Shown: in pieces, positions 15,784 through 25,514 of the stretch | Position numbering within the stretch: position 1 is the first letter of the stretch | Layout of the letters: every line of letters begins with the position of its first letter | NCBI GenBank assembly: GCA_017634595.1 | Contig: JAGBNC010000018.1 | Location: 1-64,000, forward strand | Direction of reading: 5' to 3' | DNA length: 64,000 bases | Source of the DNA: Bacteroidales bacterium | Lineage (GTDB): Bacteria; Bacteroidota; Bacteroidia; Bacteroidales; UBA932 | Notes under the pieces: model-generated | Databases searched by the model: none | Told to the model about the DNA's origin: nothing | The model's input: only the letters and a program-made list of their open reading frames with translations | Program-made: the position numbers and the translations under genes

Positions 15784-18099
15784 ATGGAACCGAATTTAGT
15801 GATAGTAGAGTCGCCCGCCAAGGCGAAAACAATTCAGAAGTACCTGGGAGAGGGATTTATAGTCAAGTCCAGTTTCGGGCACATCCGTGACCTTCAGGAC
15901 AACAGCCTGAGCATAGATATAAACCATGGTTTTAAACCCGAATACGTAGTGCCGCCCGACAAGAAGCGTGTCGTCAACGAGCTTAAGAAGCTCTCGGATT
16001 CCGCCTCTGTAGTGTGGCTTGCATCCGATGAAGACCGTGAGGGAGAAGCCATCTCCTGGCATCTTACAGAGACCCTTGGCCTCGACCCCGCAAAGACCAA
16101 GCGCATTGTATTTCACGAGATTACCAAGGATGCCATCCTGCATGCAGTACAGAATCCGCGCTCTCTTGACATGGACCTTGTGAATGCGCAGCAGGCCCGT
16201 CGCGTACTCGACCGCCTGGTAGGCTTCGAACTGTCGCCTATACTCTGGCGCAAGATCCAGAGGGGACTTTCCGCAGGTCGTGTGCAGTCGGTGGTGCTCC
16301 GTCTGGTGGTGGACCGCGAGAGGGAGATCAATGCCTTTGAACATGCGCCATACTATCGCGTAGAGGCTGTTTTCAATGTTGACGGCACTAAGGTCAAAGG
16401 CTTGCTGGACAAGCGTTTTGCCGGCAAGGAAGATGCACGCTCCTTCCTCGAAGGCTGCGTAGGTGCCGTATATTCCGTCGGTGCAGTGGAGAGCAAGGAG
16501 GGGCTCAGGGTCCCGCCGCCGCCTTTTACCACATCCACGCTCCAGCAGGAAGCCGCCCGCAAGCTTCATCTGCCGGTAAGCACCACGATGCGTCTCGCCC
16601 AGTCGCTGTACGAGCGGGGTCTCATCACTTACATGCGTACCGACTCCACCAATCTGTCCAATCTTGCGGTCAGCACGTCCAAAGCATTCATTACCGATAA
16701 CTTCGGTCCCGAATACTCACGCCCGCGCCAGTACAAGACACATTCAAAGGGCGCCCAGGAGGCGCACGAGGCCATACGCCCCACCTTCGTTGCCCACACC
16801 GATATCGAGGGCACGCAGCAGGAGAAGAAGCTCTACCAACTCATCTGGAAGCGTACGGTTGCGTCGCAGATGGCTGAAGCCAAAGTGCTCAATACCAACG
16901 TGCGGGTGGATATCAGCACCCGCCCCGAAAAGTACTCGCTGCAGTCGCTGCAGGTCCTGTTCGACGGATATCTGAAGCTCTACCGCGAGGGTTCGGACGA
17001 CGAGGAGGAAGGCTCCGAGCAGGATATTGTACTGCCTCCTTTCGCTGAAGGCCAGGTGCTTCAAGTGGCCGGGGTCGATGCAGTGTGCAAGTTTACCCAG
17101 GCCCCGTTCCGCTATTCCGAGCAGACCCTGATCAAGAAAATGGAGGAGCTCGGCATCGGACGTCCTTCCACCTACGCACCTACCATCACCACCCTCACCA
17201 AGGCCCGCGGCTATCTGGTCAAAGGAGACAAGGACGGGCGCAAGGTGCCAGTGTGCGACATGTCGTTGAAGGGTACTCAGATCAAGGAAAACTCCAGAAC
17301 CGAAGTGATAGGTGCCGAGAAGGGCAAGCTCCTGCCTACAGACGTCGGAATACTCGTAACAGACTACCTCACAGGTAGTTTCTCCGACATCATGGATTAT
17401 GACTTCACGGCCAAAGTGGAGAAAGATTTCGACAGCATAGCCGGCGGCGACAAGCGCTGGAACGATGTAATCTCCGCGTTCTACACCCCATTCCACCACA
17501 AGGTTGACGAAGCTATCAGCAACCACCAGTACAGCCATATCGAAAGGGAGATTGGGGTGGATCCTTCCGACGGACAGAAGATTGTGGCCCGCCTCGGCCA
17601 GTTCGGCCCCTATGTGCAGAAGGGCGAGGGCGAGAACCGTCAGTCGGCAAGTCTGAACAAGGGACAAATAATTGAAAATCTGACGCTTGAAGAAGCCGTC
17701 AAGTTATTCAACCTGCCTCGCACGGTGGGTGAATACGAAGGCGTAACGATTATAGCCACCAAGGGACGCTTCGGCCCCTACCTCAAAGCCGGCGACCACA
17801 ACGTATCCATCCCCAGAGGAAAGGATCCTTTGAATATTACGCTCGACGAGTGCGTGGCCCTGATCGAGGCCGACAAGGCCAAGAAAGAAGCTGTCACAGT
17901 GCCACTTAAGGAGTGGCCTGCAAGCGGAATCAGTGTCATCAACGGCCGCTACGGCCCTTATCTCAAGCAGGACGGCAAGAATTACAGAATCCCCAAAGGT
18001 GTTTCTGCTGAAAGCCTTACCGAAGAACAATGTAAGGAAATAATATCCGGCGGTACACCTACCGTACGCCGGAGCAGACGTTTCATAAAGAAGAAGTAA
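15784..18099 (+). CDS. topA: DNA topoisomerase I
   Basis: A type IA topoisomerase of 771 residues. The Toprim domain starts VIVESPAKAKTI and has the acidic ASDEDREGE motif. The active-site Tyr is in the ITYMRTDST segment near residue 286. The C-terminus has repeated topo_C modules, visible as GQFGPYVQKGE, GRFGPYLKAGD and GRYGPYLKQDG, in place of the Cys4 zinc fingers of enterobacterial TopA. It relaxes negative supercoils. The Lrp gene starts 1 nt after its stop. Confidence 0.96.
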   Translation: MEPNLVIVESPAKAKTIQKYLGEGFIVKSSFGHIRDLQDNSLSIDINHGFKPEYVVPPDKKRVVNELKKLSDSASVVWLASDEDREGEAISWHLTETLGLDPAKTKRIVFHEITKDAILHAVQNPRSLDMDLVNAQQARRVLDRLVGFELSPILWRKIQRGLSAGRVQSVVLRLVVDREREINAFEHAPYYRVEAVFNVDGTKVKGLLDKRFAGKEDARSFLEGCVGAVYSVGAVESKEGLRVPPPPFTTSTLQQEAARKLHLPVSTTMRLAQSLYERGLITYMRTDSTNLSNLAVSTSKAFITDNFGPEYSRPRQYKTHSKGAQEAHEAIRPTFVAHTDIEGTQQEKKLYQLIWKRTVASQMAEAKVLNTNVRVDISTRPEKYSLQSLQVLFDGYLKLYREGSDDEEEGSEQDIVLPPFAEGQVLQVAGVDAVCKFTQAPFRYSEQTLIKKMEELGIGRPSTYAPTITTLTKARGYLVKGDKDGRKVPVCDMSLKGTQIKENSRTEVIGAEKGKLLPTDVGILVTDYLTGSFSDIMDYDFTAKVEKDFDSIAGGDKRWNDVISAFYTPFHHKVDEAISNHQYSHIEREIGVDPSDGQKIVARLGQFGPYVQKGEGENRQSASLNKGQIIENLTLEEAVKLFNLPRTVGEYEGVTIIATKGRFGPYLKAGDHNVSIPRGKDPLNITLDECVALIEADKAKKEAVTVPLKEWPASGISVINGRYGPYLKQDGKNYRIPKGVSAESLTEEQCKEIISGGTPTVRRSRRFIKKK

Positions 18100-18100
18100 T

Positions 18101-18592
18101 ATGGCTAATTATCATCTGGATGACACAGACAGGAAAATTCTGTCTTTCCTTGTCAACAATGCGCGCATGCCGTTCCTTGAGATAGCGCGTGAGTGCGGTA
18201 TATCGGGAGCTGCTGTGCATCAGAGGGTTAAAAAGCTTGAAGACAATGGCGTCATCACCGGGTCCCAAATGCTTGTAAAGCCCGGCGCCCTTGGGCTGAA
18301 CGTATGTGCCTTTATCAGTATTTCATTGTCGGAAGACAACAAGTACCAGGAGGTTACCGAGGCTCTGAAGCACATTCCCGAGATCGTGGAGTGCCATTTC
18401 GTGACAGGACGCGCCGCACTGCTCCTGAAGGTGTATTGTATTGACAACGACCACCTTATGGAGACCATTCTGAACACCATCCAGCGTATCCCCTACGTCC
18501 AGTCCACGGACACCATGCTCTCCCTGGACCAGGCCTTCGAGCGCCAGGTGTGGGTCAAGAACTTCAAGAGTACTACTTTCAGGAACTTGTAG
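18101..18592 (+). CDS. Lrp/AsnC-family transcriptional regulator
   Basis: A 163-residue protein. The N-terminal winged helix (LDDTDRKILSFLVNNAR, then ISGAAVHQRVKKLEDNGVI) is followed by an RAM/AsnC ligand domain with the oligomerisation pattern HFVTGRAALLLKV. The family senses amino acids and regulates their metabolism. It follows topA by 1 nt and is probably co-transcribed with it. The target genes are not evident here. Confidence 0.92.
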   Translation: MANYHLDDTDRKILSFLVNNARMPFLEIARECGISGAAVHQRVKKLEDNGVITGSQMLVKPGALGLNVCAFISISLSEDNKYQEVTEALKHIPEIVECHFVTGRAALLLKVYCIDNDHLMETILNTIQRIPYVQSTDTMLSLDQAFERQVWVKNFKSTTFRNL

Positions 18593-18604
18593 ATAGGAAG
18601 AATC

Positions 18605-19198
18605 TCAATCGGCACCGGGTCCGAGTACATGATCCGCTGCCGCACAGAGGGCCGTATAGAAATCTTCACCGAAAGTCTCGGTCAAGGGGCGCTTCAGGAA
18701 CTGGTATGCCCTCACGCCTTCTCTGCGTCCCTTCTCGAAAGCAGCCTTGCAAATATCCCATTTGTGCAGGTTAAGCGCCATGCCGCCGCCCTTGAAGCGC
18801 GTCACGCGTATAGGGTAGAGTGAGCAGGACTCGGGCTTGCGGCAGCCGCATTTCTCTATAGCACAGAGACATGCGCCGTCGGGAGCGAAATGCGCGAAAG
18901 CGCAGGCCGAGGAGCCGCAGACCAGCGGAGTCACCAGGTCCCCTTCGGGATCGATTTCAAAAAATCCGTTCAGCTTAACCGCCTCACGCCCAGCTTCCAG
19001 CATCTCGGAACAGTAGGAAGGATATTCCCTCTCAAGGCCCTCCAGTTCCGACTCAAGCAGGGGCGCTCCGGCATCTCCCTCTATGCAGCATATACCGCGG
19101 CAAGCCTCATAGTCGCAGGCAAAGTATTCACTCACAACATCCTCAGACACAAGGATGTCGCCTATCTGGATTATAGTCCCGAAGTCAGATGCTTTCAT
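18605..19198 (-). CDS. DUF3109 family cysteine-rich protein
   Basis: A 197-residue protein starting MKASDFGTII. Its Cys pattern resembles a metal or Fe-S binding site: CDYEACRGICC near 30-40, then CGSSACAF, CLCAIEKCGCRKPESC and a late Cys in WDICKAAF. This matches DUF3109 (YkgJ-like), whose function is unknown. The ATG at 19198 overlaps the upstream M16-like stop by four bases, so it is translationally coupled; the upstream in-frame codons belong to the neighbour. Confidence 0.85.
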   Translation of the reverse strand: MKASDFGTIIQIGDILVSEDVVSEYFACDYEACRGICCIEGDAGAPLLESELEGLEREYPSYCSEMLEAGREAVKLNGFFEIDPEGDLVTPLVCGSSACAFAHFAPDGACLCAIEKCGCRKPESCSLYPIRVTRFKGGGMALNLHKWDICKAAFEKGRREGVRAYQFLKRPLTETFGEDFYTALCAAADHVLGPGAD

Positions 19199-21744
19199 TG
19201 CACCACGTACTCGCAATTGCACGCAGAAAGGGCCTTGAACAGTTTCTGCACATCAGAAGATTTGATTGACTTGATGATATCTTTGCGCGCGCCCACAAGG
19301 TCACGGCCCGTGGAATTGCGGTATAGGATGGCATCGCAGAGCACCTTCGGGTTGCCGTCCGCAGCAGCCAGACGGTTGGTGAGGAGCGTCTTACAGCGGG
19401 CCATGGTAGCAGCATCTATCTCTTTTAATGACAGACGGTTCACCACTTCGCGCACCGACTCCAGCATGCTCAGCGGCGTGGCGGGCACCACATCGGCAGG
19501 CAGCCCGGTCCTCGGGCACGCCTTGCAATTGATGAACACCGTAAGCTGCTCAGTCGGCAGCAGTTCAGCAGCACCTGAGACGCTGCAATGTACCCCTTTT
19601 GACGCCATAGCTCTTGCCAGTTCAGTCTCAAGCACGGCGCAGGCAAGCTGCAGTGTGGTCTTGCTCTCGGCGCTGAATGGCAACAAGGCGCTCAGCGACA
19701 CGTTCACGCCAATTTCTCTCCAGCTGCCGTGATCGTATGAAGTGGACCAGCACTCGCGCAAAGGGTAAGGCAGGCGGGGCCTGGACACACGTTGCTGAAG
19801 GGTGCGGAAGTCGCCAAGAGTGTGCGTAAGCTGCTTAAGCACAGCGTTTTCGTCCAGATCGCCGACAAGCACTATCAGTCCATTGCGCATGGTGGAGCCC
19901 TTCTGTGCTAAATACTCGCTCATGCGGACGGGGAAATCGCTCCCTGGCAGCTCTGGAAGGCTTCCGGCGGCATATCTGTACGCCGGGCACATGGTACTGT
20001 CAAGCACGGCACGTGTCCCTTCCAGCGAGAACTTGTCCCTCTGGAGGCGTATCGCCTTCTCCTCGCGGTAGCTCTGGTATGCTTCAGGATCGGGAGCGGT
20101 CATATTTGCCAAAGACAGCATGGCCTTCAGCACAAGTGACAGCGACGAAGATGACGCAGCGCCGGTGAAGCGCACGTCGGACAGGGTCAGCTGAGGCTGT
20201 ATCGATATCCCGTTCATGGCCAGCAGGTCGCGGAAGTGCTCCCCGCTCATTCCGGCCACTTTCTGCAGCTCCAGCACATCGCAGGCGACTGCTGATTCGG
20301 CGGCATTGATATCCTTGATTTCCGCCCATCCTCCTTTGACCATGAATCCGTAGCGGAACGAGCCCTTGCTAGGCATCTTCTTGAAAACTACGTTGATACC
20401 ATTAGAGAAGGTCCACATCTTGCCTCCGCTGAACGAGTCGGGCGATGTAGTCTTGAGCCTCACTTTCCTGCGCGGTGAAACGAGCTTGAGCGTATCCTCC
20501 GGTGTGGGAACGCCGCTGTCAACGGAGAGCGGATTGCGCCAGCCCTGACGGAACGCCTCCTCAAGAGCCGCAGCATCTGGCTGTACCGGTGCGGCAAAAT
20601 GCAGGTGCATGTTGCGCTTGGGCGAAAGGAACGAGGCAATGTAGCGGTTGAGCAGCTCCGTCTCCCTGCCTATATCCAGCTTGCGCCCGGTAAACAGTGA
20701 GCCTATTGTCGCCGACGAAGCCAGGTTGGAGCCATACAGATAGGATGCGATGCACTTGTCCACCCACTGGGCGTTCGACATCACGGAAGTCTTGCTGTCA
20801 CGGGCTGAGGCGCTGCTGATAACGCTGCGCGCAAATGCAGTCTCCTCTTCATTTACGCCTTCGTCGTCGAGTGACGACAGCACCCCGGCCACAACGGCAG
20901 TAGCCTCGGAAAGCCTTGATTCAGAGGTGTATATACGTATCAAGAAGAGCTCGTCGCCGGCAGACTCGTCGCTGCCTATGTAACGGAAGCGGTAGTCGGC
21001 AAGAGGGATTCCGGCCTGACGGAAGGCGCCGCGCAGACGCTTCTGCAGAATAAGCTGGAACTCCGATGCAAGCACCCGGCTCATCACCGGCTGTATGGTA
21101 TTCATGAGTTCCCTGTCGGTACGGGGCGAACGGTAGCTCACCGCAATCTCGCCCACCGGCGAATTGCCCGAGGTCACCCTGAGGTCGTCCTGAGGCTTCC
21201 ATGCATAAGATACGGCATCGGTAACCTTAATGCGCGACGACAGGGTCATGGACAGAATCCTTATCCTCTCCTGAATGGCAGCTACGTCAATGTTGCCGCT
21301 GACCACCAGGGCCTGCTCATGTTCGGAGGAGCGGGCTATGTCGAAAATCATCAAAAGGGTGGAGTCGGACACCTCTGGCACCGCCACAGGCACGTCGGCG
21401 AAACGGAACACAGTTGCACCGCGCGTGTTCTGTATCCACCCCCTCTCTCCGTAAGATATAGAATTGTTGGCCAGGAAGTTATAGGGTTTCCGGCTAAGGA
21501 AATGAGGCAGGCTCACCAGATCCTCACGCGGTGAGTTGTCCTTACCGCGCAGGGGCTGCACAAGTGCAAAATCGGCAAATCCGGGCGATGCAGTATTCTT
21601 GACCAGATAGTAAGAAATACCGTCCGGGAGCTTGCCGGTGGTAATCTCCGGCGCCTTTGCAAGCGACGGCAGTTCCTGTGCGCACAGTGCAGCCGCTTCC
21701 AGCAGCCCCGCCAGAGCCAATAATATGTTCCGGAAAGCCCTCAT
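19195..21744 (-). CDS. M16 (insulinase)-like protein lacking the zinc motif
   Basis: An 849-residue secreted protein with a signal peptide (to about residue 23, ending LCAQ). The opening (ITTGKLPDGISYYLVKN) and later halves (NGINVVFKKMPSKGSFRYGFMVKGG) show tandem M16 folds. The expected HxxEH is replaced by His-Phe-Leu-Ser-Arg in LPHFLSRK, losing the catalytic Glu and second His. The first domain is also shortened after this point. It is likely a non-catalytic M16 homologue in the periplasm. It sits 6 nt behind the TlpA-like gene in one operon. Confidence 0.82.
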   Translation of the reverse strand: MRAFRNILLALAGLLEAAALCAQELPSLAKAPEITTGKLPDGISYYLVKNTASPGFADFALVQPLRGKDNSPREDLVSLPHFLSRKPYNFLANNSISYGERGWIQNTRGATVFRFADVPVAVPEVSDSTLLMIFDIARSSEHEQALVVSGNIDVAAIQERIRILSMTLSSRIKVTDAVSYAWKPQDDLRVTSGNSPVGEIAVSYRSPRTDRELMNTIQPVMSRVLASEFQLILQKRLRGAFRQAGIPLADYRFRYIGSDESAGDELFLIRIYTSESRLSEATAVVAGVLSSLDDEGVNEEETAFARSVISSASARDSKTSVMSNAQWVDKCIASYLYGSNLASSATIGSLFTGRKLDIGRETELLNRYIASFLSPKRNMHLHFAAPVQPDAAALEEAFRQGWRNPLSVDSGVPTPEDTLKLVSPRRKVRLKTTSPDSFSGGKMWTFSNGINVVFKKMPSKGSFRYGFMVKGGWAEIKDINAAESAVACDVLELQKVAGMSGEHFRDLLAMNGISIQPQLTLSDVRFTGAASSSSLSLVLKAMLSLANMTAPDPEAYQSYREEKAIRLQRDKFSLEGTRAVLDSTMCPAYRYAAGSLPELPGSDFPVRMSEYLAQKGSTMRNGLIVLVGDLDENAVLKQLTHTLGDFRTLQQRVSRPRLPYPLRECWSTSYDHGSWREIGVNVSLSALLPFSAESKTTLQLACAVLETELARAMASKGVHCSVSGAAELLPTEQLTVFINCKACPRTGLPADVVPATPLSMLESVREVVNRLSLKEIDAATMARCKTLLTNRLAAADGNPKVLCDAILYRNSTGRDLVGARKDIIKSIKSSDVQKLFKALSACNCEYVVQ

Positions 21745-21750
21745 ATCAAA

Positions 21751-22866
21751 TTACTCCCCGAACACTTCTGCAAGTTTAGCGCCAAGAGCCTCTCCGCGCA
21801 GGTCGCGGGCCACTATTATGCCCTCAGGATCGACCAGCATGCTGGAAGGAATGGACTTGATGTTGTAGGTATCGGAGGCCACAGTCTGCCAGCCTTTAAG
21901 ATCGGAAAGATGGATCCAAGGCATCTTGAGCTCCTTGATGGCCTTTACCCAGGCCTCTTTGTCGTTGTCGAACGACAGGCCCACTATCTCCAGTCCCTTG
22001 GGATGGTACTTCTCATAAGCCGCCACCACATTGGGCATCTCAGCGCGGCAAGGGCCGCACCAGGAGGCCCAGAAATCTACGAACACCCACTTGCCCTGAC
22101 CCAGATACTCACTGAGTTTGTGCATGTTGCCGTCCGTATCCGGCTCTTCCAGATCGGTAAACTTCTTGCCTATTGAAGCTTGCTTGGCAGCCTCTATTTC
22201 AGCCATGCGCGCCTTCTGAGAATCGAGTTCTTCCTTTACGGCAAGGGTCGCGGGATGCTTGGCATAGGGAGCGTCGGCAGCGAAGAATGCCTCTGTCTCT
22301 GACTCGTCGAGAGTCTGGGCGATCAGGTTAACGAATGCCGCGGGGATGAGATTATCCTTGTTGTCGTTCACAATTTCCTTGATCTTGCCTTCGTACTTGT
22401 CGTCAAGAGCGGCAGCCTTGGCACGGAAATCCTCCACTCCGGCCTGCTGCTCTTCGGGAGCAAGGGCGCGGAATTCGGACACGAGCTTGTCGTAATCGTT
22501 GTCAATAGCGTTCATGTCCAGATCATAGGCGGTCAGCTTCTCATTCATGGGAGAGCCCTTGAGACTGCGGTCTGCCAGATCTACGGTAATGGGCGTGCCA
22601 TCGTTGAAGAATAGGGTCTGCCAGCTGTCACCCTCTTTCTGGACTGCCAGAAGGGCGTTTTTGTCGGCTTTGCCGGCCAGTGGAAGCTCATCGTTCTCAA
22701 CATCACCGGCAAGGCTCACGATAATATCGCCGCTGGCAACATTGATAACGTTGACGGTAGCACCTTCAGAATGAAGCACTTTTACATTAAACTTGGCTTG
22801 ATTGCCGGTACAGGCACTCAGGAGCAGCATGGGCACCAGGGCCAAAAGAATTGTCAATTTTTTCAT
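21751..22866 (-). CDS. TlpA-like thioredoxin-fold lipoprotein
   Basis: A 371-residue lipoprotein: MKKLTILLALVPMLLLSAC gives a lipobox with Cys near residue 19. The N-terminal beta-rich part (about 20-110) resembles DUF4369. A helical middle leads to a C-terminal TlpA/ResA thioredoxin domain with WASWCGPCRAE. It should reduce or exchange disulfides outside the cytoplasm. An in-frame upstream extension begins 19 codons earlier but precedes the signal peptide, so the ATG at 22866 is chosen. Confidence 0.9.
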   Translation of the reverse strand: MKKLTILLALVPMLLLSACTGNQAKFNVKVLHSEGATVNVINVASGDIIVSLAGDVENDELPLAGKADKNALLAVQKEGDSWQTLFFNDGTPITVDLADRSLKGSPMNEKLTAYDLDMNAIDNDYDKLVSEFRALAPEEQQAGVEDFRAKAAALDDKYEGKIKEIVNDNKDNLIPAAFVNLIAQTLDESETEAFFAADAPYAKHPATLAVKEELDSQKARMAEIEAAKQASIGKKFTDLEEPDTDGNMHKLSEYLGQGKWVFVDFWASWCGPCRAEMPNVVAAYEKYHPKGLEIVGLSFDNDKEAWVKAIKELKMPWIHLSDLKGWQTVASDTYNIKSIPSSMLVDPEGIIVARDLRGEALGAKLAEVFGE

Positions 22867-22876
22867 ATAATATTTT

Positions 22877-24301
22877 TTATACTTTCTCTTTCCTTCCGCT
22901 GCGACGGCTGCGTTCAGCGGCAAATCCCATGACGTGGCTTTCGATCGACACGTCTATAGTGCTGGACAAGCGGCCGGGATCATGTGCCGCCACAGCCTCG
23001 ACGAAGTCACGTGCGAGAGGATAGTCTCCGCCGCCGTGCCCCGAGCCCTTGTACTCAGGAATGTCGCTCACCTTGACGTTCCACACCTTGGGGGTGCGGG
23101 TCTTGAAATCCCAAAGGGTGAAGCTCGTGCCGTCACCGTCAATGTAACCCATGGTACCCATGATGCGGGTCCTGCGGCCGCCCGCGGGGGCAAATGCCTC
23201 CATGGAGAAACTAGCAGTCTGACCGCCTTCGAACACCATTTCGGACACATAGTGGTCGGGTTGGTCGTTGTCGCAATGATACACGCAGCGCGCATAGCTG
23301 TCGTAGGGCGGCGTAAGGAGACGCTGCATGATCACTTCAGGATCACGGTTGCCGTCAAGGTCGAACACGTTGAGATGACGCTTCTGCCTGGTATAGATGT
23401 CAATGGCAGAATAAGGGCACTCCGACTCGTGCGGGCATCCGTCGGTACATTTCAGCGGCGCGCCCTCGGGGGCGTTCTCCGGCTTGAACAGATGCAGCGA
23501 GCCGTCGGCTACGATGCTCTTGCACGGAGAATCAATAATCCAGCGCAGGATGTCGAGGTCGTGGCACGACTTGGCCAGAATGATGGGGGTAGTCTGCTTG
23601 GAATCCCTCCAGTTGCCGCGCACGTAGGAATGGGCCATGTGGGCGTACTGAATGGGTTCCATGTGCTGAACGCTCACCAGCTCGCCTATGGCGCCGCTGC
23701 GCACCACTTCGCGCAGGGCGATGAAATACGGCGCATAGCGCAGCACGTGGCACACCGCCACTATCCTGTTGTACTTATGGGCTTGCTTGAGAATATTCTT
23801 GCACTCCTTTTCAGTGGGCGCCACCGGCTTTTCGAGCAGGACGTCGTAACCCATGGCAAGGGCCTTCATGCAAGGGGCGTAGTGCACGTCGTCCGGGGTG
23901 GAAATAACCACCGCGTCGGCGAACTTGGGCACCTTGAACACTTCGCTCCAGTCGCCGAAACGGTGCTCTGGCGGCACTCCGTGGGCATCGGCCATCTTGC
24001 GGCAACGGTGCTCAAGGATGTCGGACACACCCACAACTTTCACAGCCTCGGGATACTTGCCGAAGTAGCCGGCGTACACATTTCCGCGACTGCCGGCACC
24101 GATGACGACTACAGTTATCTGCCTCTGCACATCCGGCTTGAGGGAACGAATTGGCAACGGCATCTTGTTCAGCGAACCTTCCCCGTCCGGGACCGGTACG
24201 CCGGCAGCTTTCGCTGCAGTAGTGGCGGCAGGCAGTCCAATGGCCGCTCCGGCCGTGACTGCTCCTATGGTCTTAAGGAAATCTCTGCGTATCATAGGCA
24301 T
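22877..24301 (-). CDS. Tat-exported Gfo/Idh/MocA oxidoreductase
   Basis: A protein of about 474 residues with a twin-arginine signal (RRDFLKTIGAVTAGAAIG). The Rossmann motif is VVIGAGSRGN near residue 65, and EKPVAP marks the catalytic Lys region typical of the family. A Cys-rich segment (CTDGCPHESECPYSA) may bind metal. NAD(P)-dependent sugar oxidation or a GH109-like retaining glycosidase mechanism are both possible. ATG codons at 24301 and 24295 are equally plausible starts. It leads the operon with the TlpA-like, M16-like and DUF3109 genes. Confidence 0.85.
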   Translation of the reverse strand: MPMIRRDFLKTIGAVTAGAAIGLPAATTAAKAAGVPVPDGEGSLNKMPLPIRSLKPDVQRQITVVVIGAGSRGNVYAGYFGKYPEAVKVVGVSDILEHRCRKMADAHGVPPEHRFGDWSEVFKVPKFADAVVISTPDDVHYAPCMKALAMGYDVLLEKPVAPTEKECKNILKQAHKYNRIVAVCHVLRYAPYFIALREVVRSGAIGELVSVQHMEPIQYAHMAHSYVRGNWRDSKQTTPIILAKSCHDLDILRWIIDSPCKSIVADGSLHLFKPENAPEGAPLKCTDGCPHESECPYSAIDIYTRQKRHLNVFDLDGNRDPEVIMQRLLTPPYDSYARCVYHCDNDQPDHYVSEMVFEGGQTASFSMEAFAPAGGRRTRIMGTMGYIDGDGTSFTLWDFKTRTPKVWNVKVSDIPEYKGSGHGGGDYPLARDFVEAVAAHDPGRLSSTIDVSIESHVMGFAAERSRRSGRKEKV

Positions 24302-24315
24302 GTGTTTAAAACCTT

Positions 24316-24347
24316 CAAATATACAGAATATCTCCGAAAAAGACAAC
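24316..24347 (-). promoter_or_regulatory. Promoter of the Gfo/Idh operon
   Basis: On the minus strand, GTTG (24347-24344), a 20-bp spacer and TATATTTG (24323-24316) fit the Bacteroidota -33/-7 consensus. The box is 14 nt from the first candidate ATG. Confidence 0.7.
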
Positions 24348-24362
24348 GGCATTGCCGCCGTG

Positions 24363-25352
24363 CTATTTACGCTTGTAAGCGGAGAAACGCCAGGTCAGGC
24401 CTATGTCGAAGTTGTGAATGCGATCGTGATTGTCGCCGAAATATGCGAGGTGGATACGAAGTTTTTCATTCCCCAGGGGGAAATACTCCAGTCCGGCCCC
24501 TCCATACAGGTAGTCGTTCCCGGCAGGGAGCACCAGGTCATAGGAAAGGCCCGAAGCGTCCACGTTTGCGGCGTCATTGAGCTCGTATCCAACTTTAGTA
24601 CATATATTCCACTTGCCGAGGGTTAGAATGGCCTTGACTATGAAGGACCAGTCGGTGAACGGGTTGGCCTGCTGGAAGGCGAAGCGGTCTATCATATCTA
24701 CGTCAACCACCAGCTTCCCCATGTTGAATTTATTGCCGAGGATGATCCAGTTCATCTTGCGGTGCAGTTCATCTTCTACCAGATTATAGCTCCAGATGGT
24801 TTTCCACCAAGGCCAGAAATGTCCGTTCCAGTAAAGGTTGTAGGAATAGGCGTTCTGGGTCACCGGCGATATCGGGGACGGGATAAACTGAGCTGAGAGG
24901 GCCTGTCCTTCGGCAGGGCTGAAGGTGGCGGTGGCCCCGAAAGCATAGTACTGGTAAAGCCTGTTGCTGAAGGCGCCGTAATAGTACACATCGATGGGCG
25001 GAGAGTCGATCTCGTAGCCACCTGCGAGGATAGGCTGCTTGCCTGCAGTGAATGACCATTTGGGTGACGCCTGCCAGGTCAGCCACAGAAAGTCAGTGGC
25101 GTTGAACGGGTTGGCGTCTTCGATTTTCTTGTTGAAGCGTTGACGCACCCGGAAGGTCAGGCCGTCGGCCAGCTGTCCCTTGATGTGCATATTGAAGTAA
25201 TCTCCCTGGAAATGAGAGTCATACACTCCGTCGGTAGTCTGCTGATGGAATGTGGCCCTTGCTTCGAAGGATATCTCATCTACATGAGTTTGTTGGGCGG
25301 CGGCGGACAATGCCCCGGCGAGGAGAACCAGGCTCAGAATAGTTCGTTTCAT
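24363..25352 (-). CDS. Outer-membrane porin, OprO/OprP-like
   Basis: A 329-residue protein with a signal peptide ending AAAQQ near residue 20. Amphipathic strands rich in aromatic residues follow, ending in a terminal strand (HNFDIGLTWRFSAYKRK). The TFRVRQRFNKKI and FTAGKQPILAGGYE segments resemble phosphate-selective porin (OprP/OprO) family proteins. Substrate unknown. The start at 25352 opens the signal peptide; about 42 in-frame codons upstream run through REP hairpin DNA and are discounted. CAACTTTG at 25369-25362 is a near-match to the -7 box. Confidence 0.8.
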   Translation of the reverse strand: MKRTILSLVLLAGALSAAAQQTHVDEISFEARATFHQQTTDGVYDSHFQGDYFNMHIKGQLADGLTFRVRQRFNKKIEDANPFNATDFLWLTWQASPKWSFTAGKQPILAGGYEIDSPPIDVYYYGAFSNRLYQYYAFGATATFSPAEGQALSAQFIPSPISPVTQNAYSYNLYWNGHFWPWWKTIWSYNLVEDELHRKMNWIILGNKFNMGKLVVDVDMIDRFAFQQANPFTDWSFIVKAILTLGKWNICTKVGYELNDAANVDASGLSYDLVLPAGNDYLYGGAGLEYFPLGNEKLRIHLAYFGDNHDRIHNFDIGLTWRFSAYKRK

Positions 25353-25410
25353 AATCGGTCGCAAAGTTGGCAAAATTCCCACACATACGCAACCCCGCAG
25401 CCGGCTGTCC

Positions 25411-25438
25411 GTCCTCGTTTCGGGCCTCCGGTGAGGAC
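25411..25438. repeat. REP hairpin 1
   Basis: GTCCTC and GAGGAC flank a 16-nt GC-rich loop. The same ends are used by the hairpins around the transposase at 27.7-28.8 kb. With the next copy it makes a 51-bp-period direct repeat (25 of 31 bases identical). Confidence 0.7.
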
Positions 25439-25461
25439 GGCCTGACGTTTTCAGCCGCCCC

Positions 25462-25489
25462 GTCCTCAAAACGGGCATCCGGTGATGAC
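25462..25489. repeat. REP hairpin 2 (imperfect)
   Basis: GTCCTCAAAACGGGC at the left, GATGAC at the right, so one mismatch in the stem. It is the second member of the tandem pair in the porin/clpB intergenic region. Confidence 0.65.
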
Positions 25490-25514
25490 GGCAAGGTGCC
25501 GGGCGGAAGAGCTG

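Noticed and set aside
22934..24580. 548-residue ORF antisense to the Gfo/Idh gene
   Set aside because: The codons mirror a well-supported gene on the other strand, and no protein family is recognisable.
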